In this document: positions 17,808 to 26,908 of the stretch, piece after piece | Position numbering within the stretch: the stretch's first letter is position 1 | Layout of the letters: every line of letters begins with the position of its first letter | DNA from: Palsa-189 sp963803735 | Lineage (GTDB): Bacteria; Acidobacteriota; Terriglobia; Acidiferrales; UBA7541 | Direction of reading: 5' to 3' | Length of the DNA: 64,000 nucleotides | NCBI GenBank assembly: GCA_963803735.1 | Contig: CAWDNV010000029.1 | Location: forward strand, 124,001 to 188,000 | Notes under the pieces: model-generated | Told to the model about the DNA's origin: nothing | Database searches by the model: none | The model's input: only the letters and a program-made list of their open reading frames with translations | Program-made: the position numbers and the translations under genes

Positions 17808-18383
17808 CTAAAACGATTCGTCGACGATTTGGCAGAGAATGTGGCCGATGAGAGTATGTGCTTCCTGAATGCGAGGCGTACTTTCGGACGGAACTCGCAG
17901 ACAGTAATCAGCCGCCTCGGCCAATTCTCGCCCGCAACGGCCGGTCATTCCCGCCGTTACCATTCCGAGGTTTTTCGCTGTGCGAATTCCGTGGATTACG
18001 TTCGGCGATTTGCCACTCGTCGAAATTCCAATTGCCACGTCTCCCTTAGCCCCAAAGGCTTCTACCTGTCTGGTGAAAACCTTCTCGTAAGAATAATCGT
18101 TACCAATCGCCGTCAGACTGGAACTGTTTGTTGTCAACGCTAAGGCCGGCAAAGCTCGCCTCTCTCGCAGGAACCGGCCCACGAGTTCCGCCGCCATGTG
18201 CTGGGCGTCAGCCGCGCTTCCGCCATTCCCGAAGAAAAGTACCTTTCGGCCAGCGTGGAGCGCACGGCTCATCTCTTCTCCAAGCACCGCGACTGTCTGT
18301 ATCAATCCTGAGTCGTTGAGAATTGCTTGTTTGACCGAGAGGCTTTCCCGAATGATGTCGCCTATTGCGTCGTGCGTAGTCAC
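17808..18383 (-). CDS. gmhA: Phosphoheptose (sedoheptulose-7-phosphate) isomerase
   Basis: 191 residues, full length for GmhA, from a GTG start with GGAG 5 nt upstream. It has the SIS-domain signature FFGNGGSAADAQHMAAELVGRF, GISTSGKSPNVIHGI for phosphate binding and a C-terminal EAHTLIGHILCQIVD with the catalytic Glu/His. It converts sedoheptulose 7-phosphate to D-glycero-D-manno-heptose 7-phosphate, the first step of ADP-heptose synthesis for lipopolysaccharide inner core. No other heptose gene is adjacent. Confidence 0.95.
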   Translation of the reverse strand: MTTHDAIGDIIRESLSVKQAILNDSGLIQTVAVLGEEMSRALHAGRKVLFFGNGGSAADAQHMAAELVGRFLRERRALPALALTTNSSSLTAIGNDYSYEKVFTRQVEAFGAKGDVAIGISTSGKSPNVIHGIRTAKNLGMVTAGMTGRCGRELAEAADYCLRVPSESTPRIQEAHTLIGHILCQIVDESF

Positions 18384-18786
18384 GAATTCTCCAGTCCGAT
18401 TGCGCGATGAATGATAAGTTAGATCATTCTCTCATTAGGGCCCACAACATTTCGAGCTTCGCGGTGCCTACCGGTATGGCTGCGAAAGGACAGCAACACG
18501 CCTTTTAGATTGGAGGTACGGCTATGATCTAAATGGCAGTGGCCAGCTCAAATCGACTTTGAATGTCGGCGCCGTTTGCGTCCGCGCTCCCACGCGGTCG
18601 TAGAAAACGCCGGTCAAGAAAAGGACCACACATTCCCTACAATGAACGACTGCCCGATCTGATAGGCTTTTATTCCGCGTTATCTGCTGCATATCCACGG
18701 CGCCCGTCTCTTAAAACCAGGAGCATTTCTAATCTTGGAAGAGTTTTCTTTCGTCGACGTGCGCCCTTCCGAATGGACACCGCCGT
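18384..18786. other. Intergenic, nothing assigned
   Basis: About 400 bp upstream of gmhA and downstream of the hydrolase gene; no gene or clear terminator seen. Confidence 0.4.
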
Positions 18787-19640
18787 CTAAGCAGAAGAGG
18801 GGCGATGTGCCCGGAGAAACGAATGTATCTGGCGCACCGCTAGCGGAATTCGCTCCTTGGGCTCCTTCCAGGGGAACATGCTCACTTCGGCCTTTGGCGC
18901 GAGCATCGCGGCCTCCATGGCCACGGCGTACGGATGCGCCGGGATATCGTCCGGCAGGATCAGCACAGGCGTCTGGCAAGTGCGCACGAAATCTCGCGTC
19001 ACCGTGAAGACGAAGTCGGCGTTGGTGCGGTACATCTTGGTCAGATATTTCTCGACCATATCCATCGTGATCTCGGGCCGGCGCTTGACCAATTCCGGCC
19101 CCCAGTCCTTCATATTAGTTTCGTAGAAAAGGTCGCGCATCTCCGGACGCGACCCGCTGGGCTGCGCCAGCACGGCCGCGACCACGCGATCGGGCGCCCG
19201 CTTCAAGAGGTTCCAGATGAATGGGCCGCCGATGCAGAAACCCATCACCATGAACTTGTTGATGCCCAGATGATCCAACAGACCGAGCTGGTCATCTGTG
19301 TGTGAATCCCACGGCCGATCAATCTCAAGCGGACCAGTGGACTGACCGGGATTGGCGTTACGCAGATCGGCCGCGATGCAACGGTACTCTCCCTTGAACT
19401 CCCCCATCGCGTCAAACGGGTTCGTCAAGCCGGCGATGGTCGAGTTCAATCCCCCGCCGGCAATCAGCAACAACGGGAAGCCGGCACCGATCTCTTCATA
19501 GCGGATGCGAACGGGACCCTTTTCATAGAAGGACATGGCATCTGCTCCTTGCCCAGTCTGCTGAGCAAACAGGCGAGGCACCGCGGCTATTGCCGTTGCC
19601 GCGGCACCCGTCGCAAGTATTTGCGTCTGACCGGATCCAT
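18787..19640 (-). CDS. Alpha/beta hydrolase with frameshifted Tat signal
   Basis: The hydrolase domain is intact: YEEIGAGFPLLLIAGGG (oxyanion region) and a nucleophile elbow GFCIGG with Cys instead of Ser, as in dienelactone hydrolases. The last His is near RQIHSFLRAH. An ATG at 19640, 15 nt after the upstream stop and preceded by AAGGA, begins MDPVRRK, a twin-arginine start. The matching hydrophobic part (ILATGAAATAIAAVPRLFAQQ) is in a different frame, so a single-base indel near 19620 separates them. An alternative start at 19536 (MSFYEKG, with AAGGAG 9 nt upstream) would give an intact cytoplasmic form. It follows the NHL gene as a likely operon. Substrate unknown. Confidence 0.82.
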
Positions 19641-19654
19641 AACCGACGTCTTCC

Positions 19655-20656
19655 TTACTGCGCGACCCATTTGTCGAAGCGCGAGGCAAAAGTGTGGGCA
19701 AGATAGACGGCCTTCTCATCCGGGCATGCTATCTGGTGAACGGAGTCAATGGTGCCAGCCATGCGGCCGGGGCGGCCGAAGGCGCCCAGGACCTTGCCGG
19801 TGAGGTCCATCTTGTAGACCCGGCCCACGCTGCCCACGAACATCACCTGATTGGGTCCATTGGTGAGGCAGAGCGACCAGGGCGCAGTCGGCAAGTTCCA
19901 AACCGCCTTCCGATTGCCTTCAGTATCGAAAACCTGTATGCGGCTATTGCCACGGTCGGCGATATAGATGACGTCGTTATTGTCGATCACAATACTGTGA
20001 GGGGTGTTGAAGGAGCCCGGCTGGTTGCCACGCCTACCCCAGTCCCTGACGAAGTTTCCATCCTTATCGAACTTCGCCACGCGCGAATTGCCATACCCAT
20101 CGGAGACGAACATGCTGCCATCCTTGCTCCAGGCGATGTCCGTCTCCTGATAGAAGGAGGCTTGGTCGGGAGCGGCACGCTCAATCACATGCGTCAGCCA
20201 AGTCCAGGGCTCCGGGTTTGTTCCCAACGTGCCCACCGTGCGGCCCTCGGCGTCGAAGCGGAAAATTTCGTTATCGGCGGCATCCACGTACCAGAGATTG
20301 CCCTGCGGATCGAAGCGCACAACATGGGCGCCTACGAACATTGTGGAACCCTCGCCCCAAGAGCGCACGAAGCTGCCATCCGATTTGAACTCCAGCACGG
20401 GGTGATAGCCGCGATTGAGCGTGACGATATTGCCCGTCTTAGGATTGATCGCCACGCCAGTCGTGCGGCCCACGACAGAGTTCGCAGGATAGTGGAAAAA
20501 GTTCTCCACCAGATGAAATGGCAGTTGCGGTATCGCTGCTGCGGCCCCGCGGCCCCCCTGACCGTTCTCGCCCTCGTTCTGCGCGTTCATTAACGCGACG
20601 GCACAAAGCGAAATCGCCACGGCGCAAAGCGCTGAGATCAAGAAGTATTTTTTCAT
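19655..20656 (-). CDS. Secreted NHL-repeat beta-propeller protein
   Basis: 333 residues. The ATG at 20656 follows GGGAGGGG. The signal peptide MKKYFLISALCAVAISLCAV ends near LMNAQ. At least five NHL blades follow, marked by TGVAINPKTGNIVTLNRG, GNLWYVDAADNEIFRFD, SMFVSDGYGNSRVAKFDKDG, NDVIYIADRGNSRIQVFD and a final VHQIACPDEKAVYLA. It resembles the peptidylglycine alpha-amidating lyase-like group, but catalytic residues cannot be verified. It is 15 nt upstream of the Tat-type hydrolase and probably co-transcribed. Confidence 0.9.
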   Translation of the reverse strand: MKKYFLISALCAVAISLCAVALMNAQNEGENGQGGRGAAAAIPQLPFHLVENFFHYPANSVVGRTTGVAINPKTGNIVTLNRGYHPVLEFKSDGSFVRSWGEGSTMFVGAHVVRFDPQGNLWYVDAADNEIFRFDAEGRTVGTLGTNPEPWTWLTHVIERAAPDQASFYQETDIAWSKDGSMFVSDGYGNSRVAKFDKDGNFVRDWGRRGNQPGSFNTPHSIVIDNNDVIYIADRGNSRIQVFDTEGNRKAVWNLPTAPWSLCLTNGPNQVMFVGSVGRVYKMDLTGKVLGAFGRPGRMAGTIDSVHQIACPDEKAVYLAHTFASRFDKWVAQ

Positions 20657-20906
20657 TGGCCCCTCCCTTAGTGTCTGTTGGGCGCAATCTTAGGCCTTGT
20701 TCCGAGATCTGGCAATTACGGCAATTGCCTTCAGCAGGAAGATAGCGTTTCCACAATCGTTTCCAAAAAACTGGCTTTTCGGGCGGTGGCTCTGCATCAG
20801 AAGGCGCCTGGACCATGCAAGGAAGAACAAGCTACAATCTCGCGAATCACCACGACGCTTGCGCGAATCCTCTAGCTAGTGGCCGGATGAGAAAGGCGGA
20901 CACAAA

Positions 20907-22436
20907 ATGATATCAACCTCCGTCAGACATCTTCTTCTCCTCCTTTTTTGTGTTCTCATTGCTGCGGTGTCGGCGTCCGCAGCGTCGTGCGAAAGCCTAG
21001 CCTCTCTCAAATTGCCGAACACTACTATCACTTCGGCGAATACCGTGGCCGCTGGCGCCTTTATGCCGCCTGCGCCTGGTGGCTCTACCATCGTCGCTTC
21101 ACAATTCTCAAATGTGCCCGCCTTCTGTCGTGTGGCAGCGACCCTGACACCCTCGAGCGACTCCGACATCAAGGTGGAAGTCTGGCTACCGGTCTCCGGT
21201 TGGAACGGGAAGTTTCAAGCAGTCGGCAACGGTGGCTTTGCCGGAGTTATCAGTTATTCCGCATTGGCGGCTGCCCTGAGGGACGGCTACGCAACCGCGA
21301 GCACGGATACCGGCCATCAAGGGAACACGGCGGCATTTGCACTGGGTCACCCCGAGAAGGTCATCGACTTCGCGGATCGTGCCGTTCACGAAATGACGGT
21401 ACAGGCGAAGGCAATCGTGAACGCCTATTACGGCAGCGCACCAAGCCTTTCGTTTTGGAACGGCTGCTCCCAGGGTGGGCGGCAAGCCATCACGGAGGCG
21501 GCGAAATACCCGGCTGACTTCGACGGGATTGTGGCCGGTGCCTCTGGCATCAACTGGATGCGCCTTCTGATCGCCCGTATGGCGATTAACGTCTTCGCCC
21601 ACCGGAGCGAAGACAGTTACATCCCTCCCGCGAAATATGCGCTGGTTCACGAAGCCGTGCTGAAAGCGTGCGATGGGCTGGATGGGGTGAAAGACGGGGT
21701 TATCGAAAATCCCAGCGTCTGTCACTTCGACCCGAAGGTACTCGTTTGCAAAGGTGCGGATGGTCCAAACTGCCTCACCCCGGCGCAAGTGGAGACAGCC
21801 AGAGCACTGTATTCTCCGATAAAGAATCCGAAAACTGGCGTTGAAGTGATGCCACCGCTGCTCCATCCCGGATCAGAATTGGGTTGGGCAATTTTGGCTG
21901 GCCCCGAGCCGATCAGATATTCCACCGAAACATTTCAATACCTAGTATTCAAGAATCCGACGTGGGATTGGCACGGCTTCAATCCTGCGACGGATATTGA
22001 CCTTGCACTTAAGGCTGATAACGGCTTGCTCGAATTCACCGACCCCAATCTGAAGCCTTTTTTCGCTCGGGGCGGCAAACTGCTGATGTATCACGGCTGG
22101 GCTGACCCGCAAGTTACGCCAATGAACAGCGTCAACTATTTCAACGATGTGGTCAGAAAGTTCGGCGAAGGCGTGGTCGGCAAATCCATTGAGTTGTACA
22201 TGGTGCCCGGCATGAATCATTGCGGTGGCGGTCCCGGCACCGACACATTCAACAAGATGGCAGCCATCGAGCAATGGGTTGCGGGTGGCACCGCGCCGAA
22301 GCAAATCCTCGCGTCCCATCTCACGAATGGAACTGCGGACCGCACTCGTCCGCTTTGTCCGTTCCCGCAGGTGGCCGCCTACAAAGGAAGCGGCAGCACA
22401 GACGACGCGGCGAACTTTGTTTGCAAAGCGCCGTAG
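20907..22436 (+). CDS. Tannase/feruloyl esterase family protein
   Basis: 509 residues with a Sec signal (LLLLLFCVLIAAVSASA). It has the family CS-D-HC arrangement: Cys187-Ser188 in NGCSQGGRQ, Asp400 in HGWADPQV, His438-Cys439 in GMNHCGGG. The Cys187-Cys439 disulfide that holds Ser and His together is therefore possible. Such enzymes cleave ester bonds of gallate or ferulate, freeing plant phenolics, in the periplasm or outside the cell. Length is normal for the family. It is transcribed divergently from the NHL-hydrolase operon, convergent with the esterase at 22495. Confidence 0.92.
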   Translation: MISTSVRHLLLLLFCVLIAAVSASAASCESLASLKLPNTTITSANTVAAGAFMPPAPGGSTIVASQFSNVPAFCRVAATLTPSSDSDIKVEVWLPVSGWNGKFQAVGNGGFAGVISYSALAAALRDGYATASTDTGHQGNTAAFALGHPEKVIDFADRAVHEMTVQAKAIVNAYYGSAPSLSFWNGCSQGGRQAITEAAKYPADFDGIVAGASGINWMRLLIARMAINVFAHRSEDSYIPPAKYALVHEAVLKACDGLDGVKDGVIENPSVCHFDPKVLVCKGADGPNCLTPAQVETARALYSPIKNPKTGVEVMPPLLHPGSELGWAILAGPEPIRYSTETFQYLVFKNPTWDWHGFNPATDIDLALKADNGLLEFTDPNLKPFFARGGKLLMYHGWADPQVTPMNSVNYFNDVVRKFGEGVVGKSIELYMVPGMNHCGGGPGTDTFNKMAAIEQWVAGGTAPKQILASHLTNGTADRTRPLCPFPQVAAYKGSGSTDDAANFVCKAP

Positions 22437-22494
22437 TTGAGATCGGGAACAGGATCTGCAAGGAGCGTACTGCAGGTCCGGCGCAGGTACCTTT

Positions 22495-23223
22495 TTACTT
22501 GCCGCAACCGTGACTAGCCTGGTCGAATATATCAAACAGTCGGCTGGCGTTCGGCCCAGCCAGAGTGTCCAAACGGTGCGGCTGTCCGTTTTCTACAGTG
22601 TATGTAGCGCTCATACCTTTGGCTCGAAACTCCGCAGCCTGCTTCTGCATTAGAGGCTGCCACCCCATTGGGTCCAGTTCCCCCACGAACATGTTGATGC
22701 ACATTTTGGAGATCGCCTGGATGTGAGCTGGAGTTTCCTCCCACAGATATCCAGGGAACGCCGTGATTGAGAGGAAGTAATCAGGATTCAGCGATGCCAC
22801 GTGAAATGAGGCAATGCCGCCATTCGACGGCCCCGCGATATGGAATTTATTGTCCCGGATTTTGTACTCAGCCAGAATCTTTTTCAGGAACTCAGGGAAG
22901 ATGCGCTCCCCGCCTTCAAAGAACAACTGATCGTTCGGCGCCGCGGGGACCACGACGATGTAGCCGCGCTTCTCCGCCTCATCACGGAAATTCCTTGCGA
23001 TGACATTATCGACTACGTTCATGGTCTGCGGTCCGCCACCAAAGCCGAGGACTCCTGGATAGGCTTTGCTCGGGTCGTAGTTCTTTGGGAGCACGACCTT
23101 GTAGTGAACCGTCGTTCCTCCGATATTCATGCTCTTGTCGAGAACATCGGCCGTAAGCGGAACGGTCGCTACGATCACAAGTACCGCCATGCGCCACAAG
23201 ATCGCCCATCGGTGTTGTCTCAT
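22495..23223 (-). CDS. Secreted PHB-depolymerase-like esterase
   Basis: 242 residues; the start at 23223 follows GGAGGA. A short hydrophobic signal (ILWRMAVLVIVATVPLTA) precedes an alpha/beta hydrolase of the LpqC/PHB depolymerase-like kind: VVLPKNYDPSKAYPGVLGFGG, nucleophile elbow GPSNGG (Ser), and a late His in NGQPHRLDTL. It likely hydrolyses an ester outside the cytoplasm; substrate unknown. It lies tail to tail with the tannase gene. Confidence 0.82.
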   Translation of the reverse strand: MRQHRWAILWRMAVLVIVATVPLTADVLDKSMNIGGTTVHYKVVLPKNYDPSKAYPGVLGFGGGPQTMNVVDNVIARNFRDEAEKRGYIVVVPAAPNDQLFFEGGERIFPEFLKKILAEYKIRDNKFHIAGPSNGGIASFHVASLNPDYFLSITAFPGYLWEETPAHIQAISKMCINMFVGELDPMGWQPLMQKQAAEFRAKGMSATYTVENGQPHRLDTLAGPNASRLFDIFDQASHGCGK

Positions 23224-23287
23224 ATCGTTCCTCCTCGCTGGCGGTGATTTCGCGCGCGTCCTCAGATTGTGCTGAGTAAATCAAGTC

Positions 23288-23773
23288 TCACGCGAGAGCG
23301 ATTAGTTCAATTTCGACGCGCCCCCCATGTAACCTTGATACCTCGACCGTTGCCCGTGCGGGCGGATGTGAAGGAAAGTAACGGCTGTAGACTTTACCCA
23401 TTACGTCAAAATCGTCCATATCCTTTAGGTATACCGTGGTCTTTAGTGTCCGATCGAGTGACGAGTTAGCAGCTTCGAGGATGGCCTTGAGGTTCTCCAT
23501 AACCCGTTCGGTTTGGACGGTGATGTCGCCTTCAATTACCTGGCCGGTTTGCGGATCGCGCGCCGTTTGACCCGCCACAAAGATGAGTCCGTTGGCCTTG
23601 ATCGCCTGCGAGAAGGGCCCGACCGGTTTCGGCGCTCGATTTGTTGAAATCTCGCGCAATTTAGTCCCCGAGGCAGCTGCGGGACTAGGTTCGGAGCTCC
23701 TAGCAACAGCCGGGACAACTGCTGCAACTAGTCCGCTTGCGGCCCCATTTCTCAAAAATGTTCTCCGCTTCAT
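23288..23773 (-). CDS. RidA family protein with Tat signal
   Basis: 161 residues; the start at 23773 follows AGGAGAGG. The N-terminus MKRRTFLRNGAASGLVAAVV is a textbook twin-arginine signal. The rest is a RidA/YjgF/UK114 domain: PVGPFSQAIKANGLIFVAGQ, then TVYLKDMDDF and HPPARATVEVSRL, in which Arg of PPAR is the conserved substrate-binding Arg. Classical RidA is a cytosolic enamine/imine deaminase, so an exported form is unusual and points to another role. It sits 100 bp downstream of the gamma-glutamyltransferase gene on the same strand, so co-transcription is possible. Confidence 0.9.
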   Translation of the reverse strand: MKRRTFLRNGAASGLVAAVVPAVARSSEPSPAAASGTKLREISTNRAPKPVGPFSQAIKANGLIFVAGQTARDPQTGQVIEGDITVQTERVMENLKAILEAANSSLDRTLKTTVYLKDMDDFDVMGKVYSRYFPSHPPARATVEVSRLHGGRVEIELIALA

Positions 23774-23866
23774 GTTGCCTCTCCTGGTTTCCTATGTTCA
23801 CGAAGCACGCCGCCCACATCGTCCATGCTGTTGTATGCGGCTCAACGGTCTACCAAGTCTGAAAGT

Positions 23867-25744
23867 TTAGTACCCGACTGACTGGCCGTCCTCGCGAAAA
23901 TTCGAGCCAGCCCGATAAACGCCAGCGATCGGGTCGGTACAATGAAGATCCGTCGGCGCGCATCCTGGCGAGGCGCCCGGATCAGGGGTGAACATAATCC
24001 CCTCGAACCCTCCCACGGGTGAGCCGTTGGAAGATGAGGTTTTGTGACCCATGCCGATCAATTGCGAACCAACCAGCTTGAACAGTTGCGACTCGAGCTC
24101 CAGCCTGTTGCTCACCTGGTTGTGATGAAAGCGGGCCATATCGCCCGCTGCTTGGACATTCGCGCCAAGGTCGAGGATATTCACTAGCACCTGCATGTTC
24201 CCTTGGCCCTGCTGGTCGCCGCCATGCTGACCCGTTACGAGTAAAGGTCTGCCGTTCTGCATGACGAAAACAGCCGAGAGCGTGTTGTATGGACGCTTTT
24301 GCGGCGCGATCACGTTGGGGCTCTTCGGATCGAGAGTGAATAACCCGCCGCGGTTATGGAGGATGAATCCGTAGCTGGGCACCGTAATACCTGACCCCCA
24401 GCCGGCGAAGTTGCTGTTTATCCACGACACCATATTTCCCCAACGATCCGCAGTCGCCAGGTAGATAGTGTCGCCGCTATCGCTGGTCTCTGAGCTGGAA
24501 GATCCCGTGCTGGACGCTCGTTTAGGGTCAACCTTCCCGCAAAGCGACGCGGCGTGCGGCTTTGACGTGAGCGTTTCGACTGGCACTGACACAACGTTCG
24601 GGTCAGCATTGTGTGCGTACAAGTCGGCGTAGACCACCTTCTTCGTCTCGACTAACGCGTGCCAAAAAACAGGACTCGCTGGTCCCAGGCTGGCGAGCGT
24701 CTGTCCGGGATACCAGATCGGCACGCACTGTTCCAGCACGTTCATCGCTTCCACGATCCCCCAGGCCTGTGAGGGCGCACGCGTCCCATAAACCGTGAAC
24801 TGATCGTGGTACGTTGTGGAAGCCGGAGTCACCCACTCGCCCTTATAGTTCGCTAGATCGTCGAGCGTCATCGTGCCGCCGAGTGCCTGCGATTTGGCAA
24901 CGATGGCCCGAGCCAACTCTCCTTTGTAGAACACATCCCGTCCCTGCTGTTGGATCAGCCTGAACGTTTTCGCCAAGTCAAGGTTCTTGAAAATCGTACC
25001 CACGGCAGGCGGGATTCCGTTGATGTAAAAGGTTTTCTCGGAGTCCGGATCCACCTGCGTGCAACAGCCCACGAGCGGCAGAGCATTCTTCATGTGCCAA
25101 CTGCTTTGGATTTCCTCGGTCACCGGAAAGCCCTGCTCTGCATAATCGATAGCGGGTTGCAAAACTTCTTTGAATGTTTTCGTGCCGAACCGCGTCAGGA
25201 CTTCTTGCCAGCCCCAAAGCGACCCTGGGACGGTCACCGTGAGGATTCCGCCTGACGGCATGCCTGAACCGGGACCGAAGTTCGCCGGATGCGCCTTATA
25301 GCCGAGCGAGTTCATGTGGGCGAGCGTCAAACCGCTGGGCGCAATCCCGCTGGCATTGAGCTGGTAAACCTTCTTTTCTTTTGCAACGTAGATAATCGCG
25401 AACAAATCTCCGCCGATACCCGTGTTCGCCGGATAGACCACATTGAGCGCTGCTGCCGTCGCCACCGCGGCGTCAATGGCATTGCCTCCGTTCTGCAGCA
25501 TGCGCAGACCCGCCTGCGCCGCGAGCGGCTGCACGGTGCTGACGATGCCGTTTCGCGCCATGACTTCTGATCGGGTCTGTTGCAGCCAGCCCTCCATTCG
25601 ATCGCCTCGAACCGCCTGGCATGCGGGTGCTGCCGGCGTTGCCGTGCAAAGCTGCATGGTTGACGACTGCGCAAGGGCGAAACTTGAGCTGAGGACCAGC
25701 ACGCCAAACAAAAAGTAAGAGAATCTGTTCCACCACTGGTTCAT
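23867..25744 (-). CDS. ggt: Gamma-glutamyltransferase family protein
   Basis: About 625 residues; the start at 25744 follows GAGGA (a TTG six codons earlier is less likely). A signal peptide is present (FLFGVLVLSSSFALAQ). It is a Ntn-hydrolase of the GGT type: NAIDAAVATAAALNVVYP and GIGGDLFAI near the front, and SGDTIYLATADRWGN in which the Thr aligns with the autocatalytic nucleophile that starts the small subunit. Later come a glycine-rich loop and HGGDQQGQGNMQ. It should transfer or hydrolyse gamma-glutamyl groups (glutathione and related) in the periplasm. RidA follows on the same strand. Confidence 0.92.
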   Translation of the reverse strand: MNQWWNRFSYFLFGVLVLSSSFALAQSSTMQLCTATPAAPACQAVRGDRMEGWLQQTRSEVMARNGIVSTVQPLAAQAGLRMLQNGGNAIDAAVATAAALNVVYPANTGIGGDLFAIIYVAKEKKVYQLNASGIAPSGLTLAHMNSLGYKAHPANFGPGSGMPSGGILTVTVPGSLWGWQEVLTRFGTKTFKEVLQPAIDYAEQGFPVTEEIQSSWHMKNALPLVGCCTQVDPDSEKTFYINGIPPAVGTIFKNLDLAKTFRLIQQQGRDVFYKGELARAIVAKSQALGGTMTLDDLANYKGEWVTPASTTYHDQFTVYGTRAPSQAWGIVEAMNVLEQCVPIWYPGQTLASLGPASPVFWHALVETKKVVYADLYAHNADPNVVSVPVETLTSKPHAASLCGKVDPKRASSTGSSSSETSDSGDTIYLATADRWGNMVSWINSNFAGWGSGITVPSYGFILHNRGGLFTLDPKSPNVIAPQKRPYNTLSAVFVMQNGRPLLVTGQHGGDQQGQGNMQVLVNILDLGANVQAAGDMARFHHNQVSNRLELESQLFKLVGSQLIGMGHKTSSSNGSPVGGFEGIMFTPDPGASPGCAPTDLHCTDPIAGVYRAGSNFREDGQSVGY

Positions 25745-25890
25745 GTGGGCTATCCTCGACAAATATTCTTGGAATCAGGAAGTTATCTCGCCGATGGTTA
25801 TCTATTCTAGCTCTCTCGGCAAACGGCACCATTACTAGGTCGTGCAAGAGTGTCACTTCATTATTCTGATCGTGGTTGGTTCCGAAGATA

Positions 25891-26388
25891 TCAAGGAACC
25901 GGCACCTCTATATAGCGGAACGGCGTTTCGACGTCCCTATACCAATGGATTGTGTCCGGAGGAACAACATAGACATCCCCTTTGCTGATGCGATGAGATT
26001 GCCCACCTTGGATTAACTCGCCGCCAAACTCGTCAGGCGCTGCCGACTTTGCCTTACCGCCGATGACAAGGGTTGCGGCTCCGCTCACCACGTACACGAC
26101 GGCGGTAAAGCCCTTGTGGCTGCACCCTTCAGGTTTGCAGGCAGACTTCACAGATTCGCGACTGTGCGTATCCACGTTATATGTCCCTACGCTGGAAGTG
26201 TGGCTCCATAGCAGATTACTGCCCTCATTGGAGAGTGCTTTGTTAAAAGAGGCGTCCAATTTCTCGTGATCGAAAACGGTGACAACTCCGCGATCTGAGT
26301 TTTCCTGGGCGGTTGATTTGGCATACCAGAGCGCACTGATCACAACAATCGCACAACCTATGAAGATGGGCTTTCGCATGTTCAACAT
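25891..26388 (-). CDS. Exported cupin-domain protein
   Basis: 165 residues when started at 26388 (GGGAGGG about 8 nt upstream). An N-terminal hydrophobic segment (IFIGCAIVVISALWYA) acts as signal or anchor. The rest is a single cupin: VVYVVSGAATLVIGGK (first motif), then ISKGDVYVVPPDTIHWYRDV (second motif with the metal-type His). A Lys/Cys-rich insert (SACKPEGCSHKG) precedes the first motif. Function unknown; head to head with the gene at 26467. Confidence 0.8.
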   Translation of the reverse strand: MLNMRKPIFIGCAIVVISALWYAKSTAQENSDRGVVTVFDHEKLDASFNKALSNEGSNLLWSHTSSVGTYNVDTHSRESVKSACKPEGCSHKGFTAVVYVVSGAATLVIGGKAKSAAPDEFGGELIQGGQSHRISKGDVYVVPPDTIHWYRDVETPFRYIEVPVP

Positions 26389-26466
26389 AGTTTCATCCCT
26401 CCCATTGGGATTTGTGTCTGTAAAGAGTACTCCTATTCGCGTAACGCTCGCCCACAAGTCGACACA

Positions 26467-26820
26467 TTGAATGGGGCCGACGGGAATTGGCGGGCAATTG
26501 CACTAGTACTCGGCTTATTTTTGTGGTTCATCTACCTTCGACACAAGCGCCTAGTCAGAGACGGAGAGGTGGCCATTGGCCGGATAACAAGAGATTACGG
26601 GCGGGCACGCAATGGTCAGTATGTTCGCTACGAATTCCAGACGCAATTAGGCGACAGATTTTCGAAGGTGAGGATAAGCTGGGACAATCTCGTCGCTGGA
26701 ATGCGTGTGCCGATTTTCTACGACCGGCAGAACCCAAAAACGCAAATCGCATCGTTCGCAGCTTACTATGAGGTGCCCTGCACGAAGAAACCCGGCGCAA
26801 ACCCGAAGGTGCGCGCCTAA
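26467..26820 (+). CDS. DUF3592-like membrane-anchored protein
   Basis: 117 residues from a TTG start; no ATG or clear ribosome-binding site is available, so the start is uncertain. One N-terminal transmembrane segment (AIALVLGLFLWFIYL) is followed by a small beta domain with YVRYEFQTQLGD and MRVPIFYDRQNPKTQ. The phrase v.V.YdPxNP at this place is typical of DUF3592 proteins. Function unknown. A REP-like repeat begins 4 bp after the stop. Confidence 0.6.
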   Translation: MNGADGNWRAIALVLGLFLWFIYLRHKRLVRDGEVAIGRITRDYGRARNGQYVRYEFQTQLGDRFSKVRISWDNLVAGMRVPIFYDRQNPKTQIASFAAYYEVPCTKKPGANPKVRA

Positions 26821-26823
26821 GAC

Positions 26824-26860
26824 GCCAACTCCTGAAAAGTCGGGTTTCCGGAAACTGGCC
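26824..26860 (+). repeat. REP-like repeat unit (solo)
   Basis: First copy of the palindromic repeat family found from here to 57.5 kb. The unit has an AGTCGG(G) half followed by TTTCCGGAAA and ends ACTGGC. It lies directly behind the stop codon of the preceding gene. Confidence 0.8.
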
Positions 26861-26908
26861 GCAGTTATGCGCTCGTGGACGCCATCGGCGGAATTTTGTA
26901 ACGTATCG

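Noticed and set aside
19694..20593. 299-codon plus-strand frame opposite the NHL gene
   Set aside because: Antisense shadow of a clear NHL protein.
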